Shown here piece after piece: positions 59,770-64,000 of a stretch of 64,000 bases of DNA. The stretch covers positions 179,705-243,704 of the forward strand of contig NZ_JAFLVR010000020.1 of the NCBI RefSeq assembly GCF_017315985.1, given 5' to 3'. The notes below the pieces were generated by a model. The model was not told the origin of the DNA. It made no database searches and saw nothing but the letters and a program-made list of their open reading frames with translations. This stretch comes from Candidatus Enterococcus murrayae (GTDB lineage Bacteria; Bacillota; Bacilli; Lactobacillales; Enterococcaceae). Made by a program: the position numbers and the translations under genes. Position 1 is the first letter of the stretch. Every line of letters begins with the position of its first letter.

Positions 59770-61251
59770 GTGGAAAACAAAGATTATCAGATTTCAGAAG
59801 AAGAGGTAGCGCGATTTAGGGAACGCGGCTACAACGAAGACATGCTGCCTAAGACACCAGAGAAGCGGAACATGGGAACGAAAAATTATTTTACTCTCTG
59901 GATGGGATCTGTTCACAACATTCCCAATTATACAGCAGTTGGAGGGTTTCTATTTTTAGGACTATCTCCAATCAACGTCATGATGGCTTTGGTCGTTAGC
60001 GCTCTTGTCGTGGCTTTATTTATGACAATGAATGGACGAGCAGGATCGAAATACGGGATTCCTTTTGCTATCCATCTACGTTCGACTTATGGAGATGTCG
60101 GTGCGAAATTACCCGGCTTTCTAAGAGGCTGTGTCGCGGCGATCGCTTGGTTTGGTTTGCAGAATTATACAGGTTCGTTAGCACTTTTAGTATTGATTGG
60201 AAAAATCTGGCCTGGCTTTTTAGCCATCGGCGGTTCAACCAGCTTCTTTGGAATTGGCCTCCCGGGTTTGATTGCCTTTACTCTTTTCTGGGCACTCAAC
60301 ATGCTGATCGGTCTTGGCGGCGGAAATATTCTAAATAAATTTACGGCAATTTTAAGTCCGCTGATCTACATTGTATTTGGCGGAATGGCGATCTGGGCGA
60401 TTCGTGCTGCTGGTGGTGTGGGGGCTATCTTAGCTTTTGATACTAGCGGAGCAACACAAAGTATCAATCCGATTTTCGCGTATTTTATGATCATCAATTC
60501 GGTGTTGGCCGTTTGGGCAGCGCCAGGAGCCAGCGTTTCCGACTTTACGCAAAATGCGAAGTCCACTCGCGATCAGACAGTTGGGCAAATGGCCAGCTTG
60601 CTTGTTGCCTACTTGATCTTTGCTTTCTCCAGTGTGGCAATTCTGATTGGCGGATCTATCCATTATGGGATTCAGGAATGGAATGTGTTGAACATCGTTG
60701 ATCGTTGGGATAATTTCCCTGCAATTATTATTGCTATGACTGTCTTTTTGCTAACGACTATCTCAACAAATGCAACGGGTAATATTATTCCGGCAGCGTA
60801 TCAGCTTTCTGCATTGTTCCCTAAAAAAGTCGATTATAAAAAAGGGGTTATTATTGCGAGTGTGATAAGCTATGTGATCATGCCTTGGAAGTTAATGGAA
60901 AATGCGGACAGTATTTTTATATTCTTAAATTCAATCGGCGCTGTGTTAGGACCGGTGGCTGGAGTAATGATCGCCCACTACTTCTTTATCAGAAAGCAAA
61001 CCATTAATTTGGATGCGCTTTATATTGATCCAAAGGCCGACAATTCAAAAAATAGTTATCGCGGCTTGAATCGCCAAGCCTATATTGCGACAATCATCGC
61101 TTTGCTGATTTCACTTAGCGGACAATTTATCCCAGCATTGCAGGCGATTTCTAATGTTTCTTGGTTAGTTGGTTTCTCTTGTGCATTTGCTATTTACTAT
61201 GTTTTGAAGAAATTAGGCTCTGAGGATAATACCGAGGAAGTCTTTGATTAA
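59770..61251 (+). CDS. pucI: NCS1-family allantoin permease
   Basis: 493 aa from GTG after GAAGGAGGAGG. About twelve helices. NCS1 signatures include NYFTLWMGSVHNIPNYT in helix 1, RSTYGDVGAKLP, and WNVLNIVDRWDNF. It brings allantoin into the cell with Na+ or H+. It is followed after 29 bp by allantoinase, as in many allantoin clusters (PucI, AllP/YbbW). A hydantoin or uracil specificity would be possible by family alone. Confidence 0.9.
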   Translation: MENKDYQISEEEVARFRERGYNEDMLPKTPEKRNMGTKNYFTLWMGSVHNIPNYTAVGGFLFLGLSPINVMMALVVSALVVALFMTMNGRAGSKYGIPFAIHLRSTYGDVGAKLPGFLRGCVAAIAWFGLQNYTGSLALLVLIGKIWPGFLAIGGSTSFFGIGLPGLIAFTLFWALNMLIGLGGGNILNKFTAILSPLIYIVFGGMAIWAIRAAGGVGAILAFDTSGATQSINPIFAYFMIINSVLAVWAAPGASVSDFTQNAKSTRDQTVGQMASLLVAYLIFAFSSVAILIGGSIHYGIQEWNVLNIVDRWDNFPAIIIAMTVFLLTTISTNATGNIIPAAYQLSALFPKKVDYKKGVIIASVISYVIMPWKLMENADSIFIFLNSIGAVLGPVAGVMIAHYFFIRKQTINLDALYIDPKADNSKNSYRGLNRQAYIATIIALLISLSGQFIPALQAISNVSWLVGFSCAFAIYYVLKKLGSEDNTEEVFD

Positions 61252-61280
61252 AAAACTATATACAGAGAGGAAGTAAAAGA

Positions 61281-62645
61281 ATGAGTCACGATTTAGTTAT
61301 TAAGAATGGTCTAGTAATTTTGGAAAGCGGAGAAGTTGAAACAGATGTCGCAGTCAAAGATGGGGTTATCGCTGCCATTGGAAAAGGACTAGAAGGCGAC
61401 AAGGTTATTGATGCTTCTGGATTAGTCGTTAGTCCGGGAATGGTAGACGCTCACGTCCATATCACTGATCCTGGAGGCGGCTATCGCGATGAGTGGGAAG
61501 GCTATGTCACTGGAACTGCTTCTTGTGCCAAAGGCGGAGTGACTTCGTTTATGGAAATGCCTTTAAATCAAGTCCCAGCAACTACTGATGCCGAAAGCTT
61601 GAAAATCAAGTACGAAGCAGGTAACAACAAGCTGCGTTCAGACGTCGCGTCATTCGGAGGATTGACACCTTTAAATCTTAAGGGTGGAATTCAAGAGTTA
61701 AACGATGGAGGAGTTGCCGCATACAAATGCTTCATGGCGACCTGCGGAGACCGTACAATCGATGGCGATTTCATGAATGTCGATGACTATTCTTTATATG
61801 AAGGAATGAAACAAATTGCCAAAACAGGCAAAGTACTGGCGATCCATGCAGAAAATGCAGCGATCACAGACAAATTAGGCGAAATTGCTTATAAAAATGG
61901 TGAAACAACCTTGAAAGCGTATGTGGAAAGCCGCCCAGTCTTTACAGAAGTAGAGCCGATTCGTCGTGCGATTCTTTTAGCAAAAGAAACAGGCTGCCGC
62001 ATCCACATTTGTCATGTTGCTTGTCCTGAAGGTGTAGAGGAAGTAACGAAAGCGCGTGCAGAAGGAGTCGACGTAACGTGCGAGACATGTACTCACTACC
62101 TATACTTCCACACTGATGAATTGGATGCCATCGGGCCAGTGGTGAAATGCTCGCCGCCAATCCGTGATCTGGAAACACGCAAAGCAATGTGGGACAAAGT
62201 ATTATCAGGCGAAATCGCATTTGTGACATCGGATCATTCTCCTTGTACGCCTGACTTGAAGGACAAAGAAAATGCCTTTGAAGCTTGGGGCGGAATTTCA
62301 GGGGTTCAAAACAATGTGGATGTTATGTATGACGAAGGGGTTCAAAAACGCGGCATGAGCTTGAAGATGTTTGCTGACATTATTGCGACAAACCCAGCTG
62401 ATCGCTATGACTTAGATTCTAAAGGCCGCATTAGTATTGGAAAAGATGCGGACTTCGTATTGATCAAACCAAATGCGCCATACACGTTAAAAGCTGAAGA
62501 TTTAGAATATCGCAATAAAATCAGTCCATACATCGGACGTGAGATTGGTGCGCAAGTCGTTCAAACAATTTTACGCGGCGAATCCATTTACAGTCAGGAT
62601 GCCGGAGTTACTGCTGGCTTCCCAGGCAAATTCATTAAGAAATAA
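61281..62645 (+). CDS. allB: Allantoinase
   Basis: 454 aa, cyclic amidohydrolase of the dihydroorotase/hydantoinase superfamily. Metal ligands: DAHVHITDPG, carboxylated lysine in AAYKCFMATC, AIHAENA, ICHVACPEG and the aspartate in TSDHSPCTPD. It opens the hydantoin ring of allantoin to allantoate, the substrate of AllC. GAGAGGAAG precedes the ATG. Length and motif spacing fit AllB. Confidence 0.93.
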   Translation: MSHDLVIKNGLVILESGEVETDVAVKDGVIAAIGKGLEGDKVIDASGLVVSPGMVDAHVHITDPGGGYRDEWEGYVTGTASCAKGGVTSFMEMPLNQVPATTDAESLKIKYEAGNNKLRSDVASFGGLTPLNLKGGIQELNDGGVAAYKCFMATCGDRTIDGDFMNVDDYSLYEGMKQIAKTGKVLAIHAENAAITDKLGEIAYKNGETTLKAYVESRPVFTEVEPIRRAILLAKETGCRIHICHVACPEGVEEVTKARAEGVDVTCETCTHYLYFHTDELDAIGPVVKCSPPIRDLETRKAMWDKVLSGEIAFVTSDHSPCTPDLKDKENAFEAWGGISGVQNNVDVMYDEGVQKRGMSLKMFADIIATNPADRYDLDSKGRISIGKDADFVLIKPNAPYTLKAEDLEYRNKISPYIGREIGAQVVQTILRGESIYSQDAGVTAGFPGKFIKK

Positions 62646-62654
62646 AAACCTGGT

Positions 62655-62697
62655 CGATGAACTGCGTGATTTTCTACGCGGTTCATCGCGATTTTTG
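62655..62697 (+). terminator. Terminator-like hairpin after allB
   Basis: CGATGAAC-TGCGT / ACGC-GGTTCATCG stem with a short loop, followed by CGATTTTTGATTT. The MFS gene begins 17 bp later, so readthrough into it is likely partial. Confidence 0.75.
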
Positions 62698-62713
62698 ATT
62701 TAAGGGAGGACGT

Positions 62714-63985
62714 ATGAACATGGAAGAACACGTAGAAACAAAACGAGCTCCCTATTGGAAGCAGATTATTTTTGTATTAACAGCAGGCTGGATCGTTATC
62801 TGGATTTATCGAACTATTTTAACTCCTATTTATCCTATTATTAGCGATTTTTTCGGAGGAGCCACAGATGCAAGCTTAGGAAATATTTCAAGCTTTTACT
62901 TTCTAGGCTATGTTTGCATGCAGATCCCTTCTGGTATTTTAGTCGATCGTTTTGGCAAAAAGAAAATCTTAATTCCCGGCTTTCTGCTTTTTGGTGCTGG
63001 TGCATTGATCGTCGGTGTCTCTCAAAGCCTATCGACCGTCTTTATCGGAAGTATTTTGGCCGGCTTAGGATGCGGAACGTATTACGGGGTCGCTTATTCC
63101 TTAACGACTGAATATGTTCCTGCTGACAAAAAGAGCTTAGCAACAGCCATCGTCAATAGCGGAACGGCAGTCGGCAGCGGCCTAGGATTGGTTTCATCAA
63201 GCTTTTTAGTTGGAGAAGGCGTACTGCCTTGGCAATCCTTATTATTCATAACTGCCATTTTAATTGTATTGATGCTAGTCGTATTTAAGAAGTTTATTCG
63301 CGGAGAGGAAGCAATCGCTAAGAAGGAGCCAGCTGCGGCAAGCAAAACTGACAGTTCCTTGAGGGATTTGTTCAAAATGCCGATGATCGCTGCCTATGTC
63401 CTGTATTTTTCAACCTTGTATACCTATTACTTAATAGATACATGGCTGCCTAATTTTTTAGAAACGGAGCGGGGCTTTCAAGGAACGGCCATCGGAATTG
63501 CGTCATCTTTGGTTTTCTTTACAGCGATTCCAGGAGCATTGTTCTTCAGTCGTATTGCAGATAAGATTCCTCATAGAAAGACAACGATCATCATTTTACT
63601 GGAGGTATTAGCCGCCAGCGTATTATTCATGACGATCACTACTAAGAATCAAACCTTGCTGATTATTGGAATAATGGCATATGGCTTTTTGGGCAAATTG
63701 GCGGTAGAACCAATTATTATTTCATGGTTAGGACAATTCGCACCGAAAAAGAGCATCGCCACTACTTATGGCGTTTTTAATTTCTTTGGGATGTCTGCTT
63801 CAGTGATTGTGCCGTCAGTTACCGGTATCATATCTGATGCGACAGGGACAAAGGTTTATGCATTCTATTTGGCGATTGGCATTATCTTTGCAGGTACCTT
63901 AATCTTTTATTTGATCAATAAAATGTATCAACAGAAAGAAAACCGTTCAGACGTAGTCGAAACCGGCTATAAAAATGAGGGATAA
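62714..63985 (+). CDS. MFS transporter linked to allantoin catabolism
   Basis: 423 aa, twelve predicted helices, with the conserved loop DRFGKKK after helix 2 and IADKIPHRKTT in the second half. The N-terminal helix region RTILTPIYPIISDFFG resembles the anion:cation symporter/sugar-phosphate-like MFS group that carries organic acids. GGGAGG precedes two possible ATGs (62714 or 62720). Because an allantoin permease is already present, this carrier may export oxamate, import ureidoglycolate, or take up another ureide. The substrate is a guess from context. Confidence 0.82.
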   Translation: MNMEEHVETKRAPYWKQIIFVLTAGWIVIWIYRTILTPIYPIISDFFGGATDASLGNISSFYFLGYVCMQIPSGILVDRFGKKKILIPGFLLFGAGALIVGVSQSLSTVFIGSILAGLGCGTYYGVAYSLTTEYVPADKKSLATAIVNSGTAVGSGLGLVSSSFLVGEGVLPWQSLLFITAILIVLMLVVFKKFIRGEEAIAKKEPAAASKTDSSLRDLFKMPMIAAYVLYFSTLYTYYLIDTWLPNFLETERGFQGTAIGIASSLVFFTAIPGALFFSRIADKIPHRKTTIIILLEVLAASVLFMTITTKNQTLLIIGIMAYGFLGKLAVEPIIISWLGQFAPKKSIATTYGVFNFFGMSASVIVPSVTGIISDATGTKVYAFYLAIGIIFAGTLIFYLINKMYQQKENRSDVVETGYKNEG

Positions 63986-64000
63986 GAAATAGACTGCTAA

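Overview
The window reads as chromosome of a low-GC Gram-positive, most likely an Enterococcus. The evidence is strong AGGAGG-type ribosome binding sites, T-rich intrinsic terminators, CcpA-type cre boxes, a XerS-like recombinase, PTS/LicT sugar operons and a DapH-type lysine pathway. The species cannot be fixed from the sequence. No rRNA, tRNA, CRISPR array, prophage or insertion sequence was recognised.

Layout. 0-4.8 kb: an alpha-glucoside/alpha-galactoside locus (end of a probable EIIA-containing transporter, DexB-type glucosidase, GH36 alpha-galactosidase, AraC regulator). 5-8 kb: an Rrf2 regulator divergent from two tandem NmrA-like NAD(P)-binding proteins, then a uracil-DNA-glycosylase-like protein. 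8.1-12.3 kb: a MerR regulator with a textbook 19-bp-spacer target promoter driving a CPBP protease, then an FtsX-type ABC exporter with a TetR regulator (HrtBA-like). 12.4-17 kb: small unknown genes, dapA-dapB-dapH and two membrane proteins. 17.3-21.1 kb: an OmpR/histidine kinase pair, a 31-aa membrane peptide gene, a phosphoesterase and an alpha/beta hydrolase. 21.2-24.7 kb: a vWA surface protein with an unusual sorting motif and two orphan genes, one DUF2922-like.

24.9-34 kb: a second sugar locus with the same kinds of genes as the first (AraC, GH13, EIIA, GH36, AraC) plus a GH32 sucrose hydrolase and an EIIBC permease. It probably serves raffinose-family or related alpha-glucosides. 34.2-40.3 kb: a LicT antiterminator operon with two RNA antiterminator/terminator switches. 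One precedes licT. The other lies between licT and chbG-EIICB-GH4-EIIA-GlcU, which probably takes up and hydrolyses an alpha-linked phospho-disaccharide. 40.7-48 kb: XerS-like recombinase, Ada DNA-repair protein, a membrane XRE regulator pair, a TetR-MFS efflux pair with twin operators and two hydrolases.

48.2-64 kb: a complete-looking allantoin fermentation island. NCS1 permease and allantoinase feed allantoate amidohydrolase, ureidoglycine aminohydrolase and ureidoglycolate dehydrogenase, with a ureidoglycine transaminase as a second route to oxalurate. FdrA/YlbE/YlbF (AllFGH, oxamate carbamoyltransferase) and carbamate kinase then yield oxamate, carbamoyl phosphate and ATP. PucR is the likely regulator and cre boxes suggest carbon repression. 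A terminal MFS carrier may export oxamate or import a ureide.

An 88-89 bp two-palindrome repeat occurs three times, each time between convergent genes.
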